A stretch of DNA of 53,262 nt, from contig DGEY01000059.1 in the NCBI GenBank assembly GCA_002391385.1, positions 1-53,262 on the forward strand, given 5' to 3'. The stretch's first letter is position 1. The number at the start of each line of letters is the position of its first letter. The notes below the pieces were generated by a model that made no database searches, had not been told where the DNA came from, and saw only the letters and a list, made by a program, of their open reading frames with translations. The position numbers were made by a program, and so were the translations under genes. This document shows positions 25,044 to 33,719 of the stretch, piece by piece. The stretch comes from Firmicutes bacterium UBA3914. Lineage in GTDB: Bacteria > Bacillota > Limnochordia > Darwinibacteriales > Darwinibacteriaceae.

Positions 25044-26162
25044 TTAGTTTTCTTTGATAATCTGCAGCACGTACTGGGCGGCTGCCTCCAGCTGCTGGAT
25101 GGGGATGGCCTCGTCGGTGGTGTGCACATTGGTGTAGCCCAGGCCCAGGATCACCGAGGGGATGCCGCGGCCGTTGATGATGTTGGCATCGCTGCCCCCG
25201 CCGGTGCTCTCGATGCGGGGCTCCAGGCCCAAGGCCTTGGCCGCCCGCAGCGCCAGCTGCACCACATAGTCCTCTTCCGTGAGGCGGAAGGAATTGTAGC
25301 TGTCGCCCACCACCACTTCCGCTTCCACGCCGTGGGCGGCGCAGGTGCTTTGGATCACTTCCACCATGTGCTGCGCCTGGCGTTCGAGCTTTTCGGGGTC
25401 CCGGGAGCGGGCTTCGCCCTTCATCTCCACCCGATCGGGGATGATGTTGGTGGCTACGCCCCCCTGGATCAGGCCGATGTTGGCGGTGGTTTCCGCATCG
25501 ATGCGGCCCAGCTTCATCTTGGTCAGGGCCTCCGCAGCTACCAAAATGGCGCTGATGCCGTTTTCCGGTGCCACCCCGGCGTGGGCTGCCCGGCCGTGGA
25601 TGGTCGCGCTGATGTTCTTCTGGGCCGGGGCCTGCACTACGATGGTGCCCACCGGCCCGCCGCTGTCCAGGAAAAAGCCGGCCTCAGCCGAAAGCCTGCT
25701 GGCATCCAGGGATTTGGCCCCAAACAGGCCCCCTTCTTCCGCCACGGTAAAGAGGAGTTCCAGCCTGCCGTGGGGAATGTCCTGTTCCTGGGCGGAGCGG
25801 ACCGCTTCTAGGATGGCGGCGATGCCGGCCACATCGTCCGCGGCTAAGATGGTGGTGCCATCGCTTTTGATCATGCCGTCTTCGATTATGGGTTTGATGC
25901 CCCGTCCAGGCTCAACCCGGTCCATATGCGCGCAGAAGAGCAGGGTAGGTGCCTCTTTGCTGCCTTCCAGCACGGCGATGAGATTGCCCGCGCTGCCGCC
26001 GATCTTGGCCCCGGCATCGTCTTCGGTGACGGTAAAGCCCAGGGCTTCCAATTTGGGCTTGAGGGCATCGGCCATGAGCCGTTCATCTTTGGAGGCACTG
26101 TCGATCTGCACCAGTTCCAGAAATTCATCCAGTAAACGCTGTTTGTTGATTTGCATTGGCAT
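25044..26162 (-). CDS. M20-family metallopeptidase, PepT-like (YqjE type)
   Basis: A 372-residue zinc peptidase. Metal ligands and catalytic residues are visible: AHMDRV (HxD), LAADDVAG (bridging Asp), VAEEGGLFGAK (catalytic Glu pair) and the dimerisation-domain GRAAHAGVAPENG. The layout matches the tripeptidase T-like YqjE group of Bacillus in size. Its likely role is cytoplasmic cleavage of small peptides. The start is the ATG at 26162, with GGGAGG 8 bases upstream; a 12-codon longer frame is open but unsupported. It is divergent from the threonine exporter genes across 75 bases. Confidence 0.9.
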   Translation of the reverse strand: MPMQINKQRLLDEFLELVQIDSASKDERLMADALKPKLEALGFTVTEDDAGAKIGGSAGNLIAVLEGSKEAPTLLFCAHMDRVEPGRGIKPIIEDGMIKSDGTTILAADDVAGIAAILEAVRSAQEQDIPHGRLELLFTVAEEGGLFGAKSLDASRLSAEAGFFLDSGGPVGTIVVQAPAQKNISATIHGRAAHAGVAPENGISAILVAAEALTKMKLGRIDAETTANIGLIQGGVATNIIPDRVEMKGEARSRDPEKLERQAQHMVEVIQSTCAAHGVEAEVVVGDSYNSFRLTEEDYVVQLALRAAKALGLEPRIESTGGGSDANIINGRGIPSVILGLGYTNVHTTDEAIPIQQLEAAAQYVLQIIKEN

Positions 26163-26237
26163 TGCCTCGACCTCCCTTTGCCTTTGGTTGTTCAACACGG
26201 TACTAGTATTTCCTGCCAGCAGTCTGCAGTGAATGGA

Positions 26238-26987
26238 ATGATTCCCATGGAAGAACTTGTTGGGCTGATTCTAACCGCCGGGGAGCTCTTGCTCACCTGC
26301 GGGGCGGAGATGGCCCGGGTGGAAGAGACCATTGAGCGGATGGGCCGCGCCGCGGGGTTTGTGCAGGTGGAAAGCTACGCCACCCCCACGGGGCTCTTTG
26401 TTTCCCTGCACGATCCCCAAGGTAAAGTATATACCCGGGTGAAGCGCATCCGGGGCGGTCAGAGCAATATCGCCCTCATCGCCGAGGTAAACTCCCTCAG
26501 CCGGGCCTTTTCCGCGGGGGAGATCACGGCCCAGGAGGTCCGGCGGGAGCTGGAGCGCCTGCAGCAGGCGGGCACGGGGGACAGCCTCACCCGGCCCCTC
26601 ATTGGCGGCGGCGGGGCCTTGGCCTTTGCCGTGATGATGGGTGGAACCTGGCTGGAGGGCTTGGTGGCGGGGCTGGTGGGCACCTTGGTGCTGCTTGTGG
26701 TGTCCCGTCTGGAGGGCCCCTTTCCCAAGGTGCTGCAGGCTGCGGTGGGCTCCGTGGTGGCCGCGGGGGTGATCCGGGGCCTGGGGCGTTTTCTTGCCCT
26801 CAACAGCAACGTGACCATCCTGGGTGCGGTGATGGTTTTGGCGCCGGGTATGGTGATCACCACGGCCATCCGGGATCTGCTCAGCGGCGAGCTGGTTTCG
26901 GGCTTAAGCCGCAGCGCCGAGGCGCTGGTGATCGCGGTGGCCATCGCCGCAGGGGTGGCGGTAGTGCTCAGCCTGGGGGGGAGCTGA
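26238..26987 (+). CDS. Threonine/serine exporter, N-terminal domain protein (YjjP/ThrE)
   Basis: A 249-residue protein of the ThrE (DUF1212) family. The first about 110 residues are soluble and contain AEMARVEETIERM and YATPTGLFVSL; the rest holds about five membrane segments. ThrE in Corynebacterium is one long protein that exports threonine and serine; here, as in many bacteria, it is split in two. The start is uncertain: ATGs at 26238 and 26247 both lack a strong ribosome site, and I list the longer. The partner starts one base after this stop. Export of amino acids or small peptides would fit the divergent peptidase gene. Confidence 0.87.
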   Translation: MIPMEELVGLILTAGELLLTCGAEMARVEETIERMGRAAGFVQVESYATPTGLFVSLHDPQGKVYTRVKRIRGGQSNIALIAEVNSLSRAFSAGEITAQEVRRELERLQQAGTGDSLTRPLIGGGGALAFAVMMGGTWLEGLVAGLVGTLVLLVVSRLEGPFPKVLQAAVGSVVAAGVIRGLGRFLALNSNVTILGAVMVLAPGMVITTAIRDLLSGELVSGLSRSAEALVIAVAIAAGVAVVLSLGGS

Positions 26988-26988
26988 A

Positions 26989-27420
26989 ATGCTGGTGCAG
27001 GTTGGCATGGGCTTTCTAGCGGCCCTCACCTTTGGTTACATCTTCCGGGTTCCGGCCAGCCAGACCGTCCGCTGCGGCGTGGTTGGGGGGCTCGGCTGGA
27101 CCGTCTTCCTCGTGGCCGAGCAGAGCTGGGGCGAGGTGGGGGCGGTGTTTTTGGCGGCCACCACCGTGGCTGTGCTCAGTGAAATCTTGGCCCGCCGGCA
27201 CCACCAGCCCGTGATCGTGTTTTTGACGCCGGGCATCATTCCCCTGGTGCCGGGGAGCAAAGCTTATTTGACCATGCTCAGTTTTGTGCAGAAGGATTAT
27301 ACCCAAGGTGTAGTCTTGTTGGTGACCACGCTCTTTTTGGCGGGCGCCATTGCGGCGGGAATTATCATCACCAGTTCCCTGTTTAGGAACTTTTCCCGCA
27401 CGAAGAGGATGGGGAGGTAG
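26989..27420 (+). CDS. Threonine/serine exporter, C-terminal domain protein (YjjB/ThrE)
   Basis: A 143-residue membrane protein with about four to five hydrophobic segments, the second half of the split ThrE exporter (DUF3815). The motif PVIVFLTPGIIPLVPGSKAY is characteristic. It begins one base after the first half, with GGGGGGGAGC as its ribosome site inside the neighbour's end, so equal amounts of both are likely. The next gene starts 5 bases later, which suggests a longer operon running to the radical SAM gene at 30776. Confidence 0.87.
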   Translation: MLVQVGMGFLAALTFGYIFRVPASQTVRCGVVGGLGWTVFLVAEQSWGEVGAVFLAATTVAVLSEILARRHHQPVIVFLTPGIIPLVPGSKAYLTMLSFVQKDYTQGVVLLVTTLFLAGAIAAGIIITSSLFRNFSRTKRMGR

Positions 27421-27425
27421 TTGTT

Positions 27426-29078
27426 GTGAGCAAGCAGATTGTGGTGACAGTGGGAGAGCGGACGCTGGAAGTCCCAGCGGGCACCCTGGTGGGTGAAGTT
27501 GCGGCCATGGTACCCGAAGCGGAGGGGACAGTGGTGGCCAGGGTGAACAACGACATCTTCGGCTACCAGTTCCCCCTCACCGAGGACTGCCGCATCGAGT
27601 TTCTGGACACCAGCACCGAGGACGGCATGCGGGCCTACCGGGCCAGCCTCGTCTTTCTCTTTGTCCGGGCTGCCCTGGAGGTGATTCCCGGCTGTACGGT
27701 GCACATCAAGCACGCCCTGAACAACGGGCTGTACGGCGAATTTGACCATAGCCAGCCGGTGATCGAAAAGGACATCCGGGCCATCGAGGAGCGCATGCGG
27801 GCCCTGGTGGCGGAGGATATCCCCTTCACCAGGCGCCTTGTGCCCATGGAAGAGGCCAAGCGGATCTATGCCGAGCAGGGGTTTGATGATAAAGTCCGGC
27901 TTTTGGAGCAGCAGGACGAAGAGGAAGTGGTGCTCTACAGCTTCGGCTGGTTCCACGACTCCCTGCGGGCCATTTTGGTACCCAGCAGCGGTTATTTAAA
28001 ATACTTTAAGCTGCGCTATTACCTACCTGGCTTCATTTTGGAATACCCCCGGCGGGCCAATCCCACTCAGATTCCCGAATATGTGGAGCAGGGAAAACTC
28101 TTTAACGAGTTCTTTAAGGCGGAGCGCTGGCAGGACAATTTGCGCATTCCCGATGCCGCTTCCCTCAACGACTGCATCCGTCGGGGAGGGTTTGGCGAAC
28201 TGGTGCAGGTGTCCGAAGCGTACCACGAAAACCAGATCAGGGATATTGCCCAGCAGATCGCCAAAGACCGGGACCGGCTGCGCTTGATCCTGATCGCCGG
28301 GCCCTCCAGTTCAGGGAAGACCACCTTCGCCAAGCGCCTCACGGTGCAGCTGCGGGTGTGCGGTCTGGAACCTGTGGCTATCGGTTTGGATGACTACTTC
28401 GTGGACCGCCACTTAACTCCCCTGGATGAGGACGGGAAGCCCGATTTTGAGGCCCTGGAGGCCATCGATCTGGAGCTGTTCAACGAGCACCTCACCAAGC
28501 TGATCCAGGGAGAGGAAGTGGAGGTGCCCACCTTCCATTTCCCCACGGGCCGCAGGCAGTGGACGGGGACCAAGCTCAAGGTGCGCCCGGATCAGCCCAT
28601 CATCATTGAGGGCATCCACGGGCTCAACGATCAGCTCACCGTGTCCATTCCCAAGGGGCGCAAGTTCAGGATTTACGTCTCCGCGCTCACCAATTTGAAT
28701 TTGGACAATCACACCCGGATCTCCACCACCGATGTGCGCCTGCTCAGGCGGATCATCAGGGATAACCAGTTCAGGGGCCATGATGCCAAGGCCACCATTG
28801 AACGCTGGCCTTCGGTGACCAGGGGAGAGCGCCGCCACATCTTCCCCTTCCAGGAGAGCGCCGATGTGATGTTCAACTCCACCTTGATTTACGAACTGGC
28901 GGTGCTGAAGCCTTTGGCCACACCGCTGCTGAAGCAGATTACACCGGAGGATCCCCAGTACTCTGAGGCCAGGCGCCTGCTGCGCTTTTTGGACTACTTC
29001 GTGGAAGTGGATGACTGGTCAGTGATTCCCTGCAACTCCATCCTGCAGGAATTCATCGGGGGCTCCTGCTTTGACTGA
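27426..29078 (+). CDS. Uridine kinase-like P-loop protein fused to TGS and ThrRS-type domains
   Basis: A 550-residue fusion. Residues about 1-65 look like a TGS ubiquitin-like domain (VPAGTLVGEVAAM), about 70-250 resemble the second additional domain of threonyl-tRNA synthetase (HIKHALNNGLYGEFDHS, IPFTRRLVPMEEA), and about 290-500 are a uridine kinase/phosphoribulokinase-type domain with Walker A GPSSSGKTT and DDYF. Such fusions are known in Clostridia and other anaerobes and annotated as nucleoside kinase. The tRNA-related part may sense uncharged or mischarged tRNA, but its function is not established. The GTG start at 27426 is 5 bases after the exporter gene. Confidence 0.88.
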   Translation: MSKQIVVTVGERTLEVPAGTLVGEVAAMVPEAEGTVVARVNNDIFGYQFPLTEDCRIEFLDTSTEDGMRAYRASLVFLFVRAALEVIPGCTVHIKHALNNGLYGEFDHSQPVIEKDIRAIEERMRALVAEDIPFTRRLVPMEEAKRIYAEQGFDDKVRLLEQQDEEEVVLYSFGWFHDSLRAILVPSSGYLKYFKLRYYLPGFILEYPRRANPTQIPEYVEQGKLFNEFFKAERWQDNLRIPDAASLNDCIRRGGFGELVQVSEAYHENQIRDIAQQIAKDRDRLRLILIAGPSSSGKTTFAKRLTVQLRVCGLEPVAIGLDDYFVDRHLTPLDEDGKPDFEALEAIDLELFNEHLTKLIQGEEVEVPTFHFPTGRRQWTGTKLKVRPDQPIIIEGIHGLNDQLTVSIPKGRKFRIYVSALTNLNLDNHTRISTTDVRLLRRIIRDNQFRGHDAKATIERWPSVTRGERRHIFPFQESADVMFNSTLIYELAVLKPLATPLLKQITPEDPQYSEARRLLRFLDYFVEVDDWSVIPCNSILQEFIGGSCFD

Positions 29079-29090
29079 GGGAGGAAGCCT

Positions 29091-30776
29091 ATGCAAGTTG
29101 TACTGGCGGCGCTGAATGCCAGGTACAGCCATTCCAGCTTGGCCCTGCGTTACCTGAGGCGCTACTGTGAACGGCAGTTTCCAGATCTGGAAACAGTGGA
29201 ATTCAACATCAACCAAAGCCCCCGGTTGATCCTGGGGGAGCTGGCCAAAAGAAAGCCAGATGTTTTGGGCTTTTCCTGCTACATCTGGAACATTGAGCTG
29301 ATCCTGCCCCTGCTGCGCCAGCTGCGCAAGGTGCTTCCGGGAACCACCATCATCCTGGGCGGGCCGGAGGTCTCCTTTGATGTGGAGTATTGGCTCACGG
29401 AGCATGAGGCCATCGACTACATCATCGCCGGGGAAGGGGAGGAGGCCCTGCGCCGCTTTTTGGAGGAATACGCGCGGTGCGGGGGAAGGCTCGGGGCAGA
29501 AAACCTGGCTTCGGTGCCGGGTCTGGCCTACCGCACGGGCGGCGGGGCGGTTGTCCAAAACCCTGCCCAGCCCCTGGATCTGGCCGCGCTTCCCCCCATC
29601 TACCAGGGGGACCTGGCTGATCTCCAGGACAAAATCGTGTATTTCGAAACCACCCGGGGCTGTCCCTTTCGCTGTGCCTACTGCCTCTCCTCGGTGATGG
29701 GCCCGGTGCGGGCCTTTCCCCTCGACCGGGCCAAAGAGGAGCTGGCCGCCCTGGCCGCGGCCGGTGTGCAGCAGGTGCGCTTTGTGGACAGGACCTTCAA
29801 CTACGATGCCCGGCGGGCCTATGAGCTCCTGGAGTTCATGATCGGGCTGGATACCACCACCCGCTTCCAGCTGGAGGTGGGGGGCGACCTGCTCACCGAG
29901 CCCATCTTGGAGCTTTTGACCAGGGCGCCGGAGAACCGCTTTCAGTTTGAAATCGGGGTCCAGTCCACCAATCCCGCCACCTTGGAGGCCATCTCCCGCC
30001 GCAGCGACTTGGGGCGTTTGGCCGAGGCGGTGCGCTTCTTAAAGGAAAAGACGACCGTAATCGTGCTTTTGGACCTCATCGCCGGCCTCCCGGAAGAGGG
30101 GTTTTGGCGTTTTGGCAAGTCCTTTGACTTTGTTTATAACCTCAAGCCGGACCGGATTCATCTGGGCTTTCTCAAGCTTCTGCGGGGCTCCCGCCTGCGG
30201 GAAGAGGCGGAGAGTTTTGGCTGCGTGTTTACCGACGAGGCGCCCTACGAGGTGCTTTACACCAAGGATCTCTCCTTCGGGGAACTCCAGCGCCTCAAGA
30301 TCATCGAGGATTTGGTGGAGAAATACTATAACCCCCGCTTTGAGCATTCCCTAGCTTACCTTTTGCGGGAGGGACGCTCGCCCTTTGCCTTTTTCAACGA
30401 GTTCGCGGCCAAGTGGGAAGAGGCGGGCTACCACTGGAGCGAGCATTCCCTGCTCAGCCGCTACCGGATTCTCCTGGAGTTTTTCGGCGAGGGGAACCCT
30501 GACCTGAGGCCCTGGCTGCTCTATGACTTCCGCTGCCATGAGCGCAGGCAGGCCACCCCCCACTGGCTGGGGGGCCCCCGGAATCCCAAGCCGAAGTCGG
30601 AGCTGATCAACTCCGGCCGCCTCGGAGAGCTGATCCCCGAGGCCGCGGGCCTGTCCCCCCGGGAGCTGGAGCGCTGGACCATCGTGGAGGAGCTGCCCTT
30701 CAAAGAAGGAACCCAGATCGTTTTGTTTTACTATACCTCTGACGGGATGCGGGCCCGCACCGTGCGCCTGGAGTAG
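29091..30776 (+). CDS. B12-binding radical SAM protein with DUF4080-type C-terminus
   Basis: A 561-residue iron-sulfur protein. The N-terminal about 130 residues form a cobalamin-binding Rossmann fold (PDVLGFSCYIWN, IILGGPEVSF), the radical SAM cluster motif is CPFRCAYC near residue 195, and the C-terminal about 190 residues fit the DUF4080 extension. Members of this class carry out methylations or rearrangements of unknown substrates. It has 12 bases between it and the kinase fusion, so it is probably in the same transcript. Its last 46 bases overlap the end of the convergent FMN protein gene on the other strand. Confidence 0.88.
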   Translation: MQVVLAALNARYSHSSLALRYLRRYCERQFPDLETVEFNINQSPRLILGELAKRKPDVLGFSCYIWNIELILPLLRQLRKVLPGTTIILGGPEVSFDVEYWLTEHEAIDYIIAGEGEEALRRFLEEYARCGGRLGAENLASVPGLAYRTGGGAVVQNPAQPLDLAALPPIYQGDLADLQDKIVYFETTRGCPFRCAYCLSSVMGPVRAFPLDRAKEELAALAAAGVQQVRFVDRTFNYDARRAYELLEFMIGLDTTTRFQLEVGGDLLTEPILELLTRAPENRFQFEIGVQSTNPATLEAISRRSDLGRLAEAVRFLKEKTTVIVLLDLIAGLPEEGFWRFGKSFDFVYNLKPDRIHLGFLKLLRGSRLREEAESFGCVFTDEAPYEVLYTKDLSFGELQRLKIIEDLVEKYYNPRFEHSLAYLLREGRSPFAFFNEFAAKWEEAGYHWSEHSLLSRYRILLEFFGEGNPDLRPWLLYDFRCHERRQATPHWLGGPRNPKPKSELINSGRLGELIPEAAGLSPRELERWTIVEELPFKEGTQIVLFYYTSDGMRARTVRLE

Positions 30777-32083
30777 GCCAGGGGGGTACCAGTGATCTGG
30801 CTGGTCACCTCGTCCAGGGAGACCAGGTCAGAGGCGTCTACCTGCAGGAGTGCGTGCTTACCCAAGGCCCGCACTCCTTCTTTGATCTCCTCGGTGCAGG
30901 AGATGAGGTAGTTGGCCAGATGCCGCGCCCCCAGCTTCCAGTTGAACCGCCCCGCCTGCTTGCCGCCGTCCACCACCAGCTGGGTGGGGGGTTCCCAGGG
31001 AATGGATTTGGCGGTTTGGGTGTGGCTGATGGAATAGAGGGCCATGGTGCCCAGGTAGATGGCATCTGCCCCCAGGGCCAGGGCCTTGAGGCACTGGCCG
31101 GGGGAGAAAAAGCCCCCGGAAACGATCAGGCTCACTTGGCGGTGCACCCCCCGGGCCTTGAGGTGCTCCACCGCCCGGCAGAGCCCGATGATGGTGGGCA
31201 GGCCGAAGTCATCCTCCAGGATGGGGGGGGCGGCCACCGTGGCCGCCTTGGCCCCTTCCATGGCGAGAAAATCCACACCCGCCTCCAGGCAGAGGTCGAT
31301 CTCCCGCTCCAGGTTGTTGGTGAAGGAAAGTTTCACCCCCACAGGCACGCCTCCGCCCACCTGCCGCAGAAAGCTTACGATCTTCGGCAGATCTTCCCGC
31401 TGACGCAGGGCGGGAAGCTCCGGGCGGACCAGGTGGGGGAAGGGGGCCTGGGCCCCGCCGGCGCTGGCCCCCTGGCCCAGCTGGATCTCTAGGGCATCGG
31501 CCTGGGCTAGGATTTCCACGGTGCGGTGCAGGGGCATGCGGGGGTATTGGATAATCAGCCGCTCCGCCAATTCCCGCTCCTTGGGCAAAAAAGGCCCCTC
31601 CCCCGTATTGGAGGCCGTGCCCGCCAGGCGGCTGCCTAAAGCCAGGGCGTATTTGGCCCGGTCGGAGAGGGCCTTTTTGTAGGCCATGCCGGAAACCAAA
31701 AGGGGGGTGGCTAAGGTTAGGGGCTTTTTGGCCCCGGGACCGATGGTGGTCGCGGTGTGCACCTCCCTGGTGTGGGGGAGGGGCGGCCGGTCCAGATGCG
31801 CGGAGACAAACATGAGCCCATCGAAGTCCAAAAAGCGGCGGGGGCTGCCCAAGGGCCGCTTGAGCACCTGGGCCTTCTGGGCCCGGAGGTTGGTTTCCAG
31901 GATGGTCTGCACCCCGGTGCGCTTGGTGGCCGAGAGCAGTTCCGCCAGGTTTTCCATATAGGGGTCGGTCATGAGCACCTTCACGCCCTGGCGGACCAGC
32001 TGCCCGCTGAGGAAGCGCAGGGCCACAAGACCGCCCATAACGCCCAGCGCGCCTGCGAATAGTTTCGATGTAGTGCTGGACAA
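30731..32083 (-). CDS. FMN-dependent glutamate synthase-like oxidoreductase
   Basis: A 450-residue protein related to the FMN-binding domain of glutamate synthase. It starts with one hydrophobic segment (about 8-30), so it may be membrane-associated. The barrel (about 120-420) shows AGTASNTGEGPFLP, the substrate loop IQLGQGASAGG, GVKLSF and the phosphate-binding SGGFFSPGQCLKALALGADA. The three cysteines that bind 3Fe-4S in true GltS are not in their usual pattern, and no glutaminase domain is present, so it is not a classical glutamate synthase. The TTG start at 32083 has GGAGG 7 bases upstream. It is divergent from a LacI regulator, which may control it. Confidence 0.82.
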   Translation of the reverse strand: MSSTTSKLFAGALGVMGGLVALRFLSGQLVRQGVKVLMTDPYMENLAELLSATKRTGVQTILETNLRAQKAQVLKRPLGSPRRFLDFDGLMFVSAHLDRPPLPHTREVHTATTIGPGAKKPLTLATPLLVSGMAYKKALSDRAKYALALGSRLAGTASNTGEGPFLPKERELAERLIIQYPRMPLHRTVEILAQADALEIQLGQGASAGGAQAPFPHLVRPELPALRQREDLPKIVSFLRQVGGGVPVGVKLSFTNNLEREIDLCLEAGVDFLAMEGAKAATVAAPPILEDDFGLPTIIGLCRAVEHLKARGVHRQVSLIVSGGFFSPGQCLKALALGADAIYLGTMALYSISHTQTAKSIPWEPPTQLVVDGGKQAGRFNWKLGARHLANYLISCTEEIKEGVRALGKHALLQVDASDLVSLDEVTSQITGTPLAYSRRTVRARIPSEV

Positions 32084-32162
32084 AACATCACCTCCGGAGT
32101 TTAAGGGAAGGGATCATCTGGCCTTTGTAGTATTAACTAACAGATGCCTTGTGAAGAGCTAG

Positions 32163-33188
32163 ATGGATGTGGTTCGATTGAGTAAAGTGACCATCAAGGA
32201 TGTGGCCCGGAGGGCCGGCGTATCACCCTCCACGGTGAGCCGAGTGATTGCGGACCATCCCCGCATCAGCCCCAACACCAAGGAACGGGTGCGCCTGGTC
32301 ATGGCGGAGCTGGGCTATTACCCCAACGCCATCGCCCGCAGTCTGGTTAACCAGACCAGCAGCAGCATCGGGGTGATCCGCTCCCGCCTCACCCAGGGGG
32401 ACTTTGCCAACCCCTTCTTTCCCGCGGTCATTCAAGGCATCTCCTCCATCGCCCACAGGTACGGGCTGCATTTAGTGTTATCCACCAGCAGCAGTTTTAC
32501 CCAAGAGGATGAAGAATGCCTGAACCTGCTCAGGCAGCGCCGGGTGGATGGGGTGATTCTCCTAGCTTCCCACCGTCAGGACCAGCTCATCCCGCGGCTT
32601 ACGGAGGAGGGCTATCCCTTTGTGCTCATCGGGCGCCACGAGGGGCCCGAAGCGATCAACTGGGTGAATAACGACAATGTGGCCGATGCCAAAGCCGCGG
32701 TGGAGTACCTTCTGGGCAAGGGCCACCGGCGCATCGCCTGCCTGGATGGGGATCCCCGCTATGTGGTGAGCGCCGACCGCCTGCGCGGCTATGAGCTGGC
32801 CCTGGCTGAAGAGGGCCTGCCCTGGGACCAGAGGCTGGTGGAACACTCGGAGTTCTCGGTGGACGGCGGCTACCAGGCTACCCTCCGCCTTTTGGAGAAG
32901 GGCGGGCAGTTCACCGCCATCTTTGCCGTGGATGATCTCATCGCCATTGGCGCCATGCGCGCCCTACAGGAACGGGGTTTTACCGTGGGGGAAGATGTGG
33001 CGGTGGTGGGCTTTAACAACACCATCCTGGGGGCTTACGTCCAGCCCGCTTTAACTTCGGTGCACGTGCCCATCTACGAGTTGGGCCAGATCGCCGTGCA
33101 GATGCTCACGGCGCAGATTTACGGTTCAGGAACCTTTCCGGACCAGCAGATGCTCCAGGCTGAGCTGGTGGTGCGGAGTTCCGCTTGA
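32163..33188 (+). CDS. LacI-family transcriptional regulator
   Basis: A 341-residue repressor with an N-terminal helix-turn-helix (VTIKDVARRAGVSPSTVSRV, about 9-28), the hinge helix NAIARSLVNQ, and a periplasmic-binding-protein-like sensor domain to the end. These proteins normally sense a sugar or nucleoside. The ATG at 32163 is chosen; a TTG at 32178 would give the more usual LSKVTIKDVA start, and neither has a clear ribosome site. No sugar genes are close: the divergent neighbour is the FMN oxidoreductase, across 79 bases that hold an inverted repeat CATCTG/CAGATG (32115-32120, 32141-32146). Downstream is an unrelated secreted protein, 12 bases away. Confidence 0.9.
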   Translation: MDVVRLSKVTIKDVARRAGVSPSTVSRVIADHPRISPNTKERVRLVMAELGYYPNAIARSLVNQTSSSIGVIRSRLTQGDFANPFFPAVIQGISSIAHRYGLHLVLSTSSSFTQEDEECLNLLRQRRVDGVILLASHRQDQLIPRLTEEGYPFVLIGRHEGPEAINWVNNDNVADAKAAVEYLLGKGHRRIACLDGDPRYVVSADRLRGYELALAEEGLPWDQRLVEHSEFSVDGGYQATLRLLEKGGQFTAIFAVDDLIAIGAMRALQERGFTVGEDVAVVGFNNTILGAYVQPALTSVHVPIYELGQIAVQMLTAQIYGSGTFPDQQMLQAELVVRSSA

Positions 33189-33200
33189 GGGGGTGGGATA

Positions 33201-33719
33201 ATGGCTGCAAGCCGCTGGTTGATCGTCCTGCTCCTGGCCGCCGCCCTCTGCGCCCCGGGGCCGGCGGAAGCTTCCACACTTACCGATCCCACGGGGCTGT
33301 ACAGCACGCTCATCGGGGATCACTGGGTTTACCAAGCGCACCACAGCAGCCCTGATTTGATGGTGTTCTACGGGGAAGGGGACTTCGAGCTCCTCTATTT
33401 CCAGCGCTTAGGGCCGGTTTCCTACCCTTCCGCCTTGGCCTTTGCCCAGCGCTCCGTGGAGCTTTACAGCGGGCCGGGGGGGTTGGAGCAGTTTGAACTG
33501 GTCCAGGATTTCAGGGAAATCGAGGTGGCGGGAGTTTGGGGCATCTCCTGTGCCTATGCCTACCAGGACGGGCAGGGCAACCGCCTGTGGGAGTACCGGA
33601 TCTTTCTGGTACTGCCTGGCGGGGAGGGCTTTTCCATAGCCTTTAGCGACAGCAAACCTGAGGCGGCGGAGGATCCTCCGCTGGAGGAGATTCTGCGGCA
33701 CTGGCGGTGGTTGTTTTGA
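33201..33719 (+). CDS. Secreted protein of unknown function
   Basis: A 172-residue protein with a clear signal peptide (about 1-24, cleavage likely after AEA) and no lipobox. I do not recognise the mature part. It has a GLYSTLIGDHWVYQA start and alternating beta and short helices, a pattern loosely like the PsbP/DcrB type of small secreted domains, which is a weak impression. The ATG at 33201 has GAGGGGGTGGG upstream. It overlaps the M48 protease gene, so the two are probably translated together and may act in the same extracytoplasmic place. Confidence 0.7.
   Translation: MAASRWLIVLLLAAALCAPGPAEASTLTDPTGLYSTLIGDHWVYQAHHSSPDLMVFYGEGDFELLYFQRLGPVSYPSALAFAQRSVELYSGPGGLEQFELVQDFREIEVAGVWGISCAYAYQDGQGNRLWEYRIFLVLPGGEGFSIAFSDSKPEAAEDPPLEEILRHWRWLF

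Noticed and set aside
25345..26232. 295-codon plus-strand reading frame opposite the PepT-like peptidase
   Set aside because: Composition is that of a reversed coding frame; the minus-strand gene has all M20 catalytic motifs.
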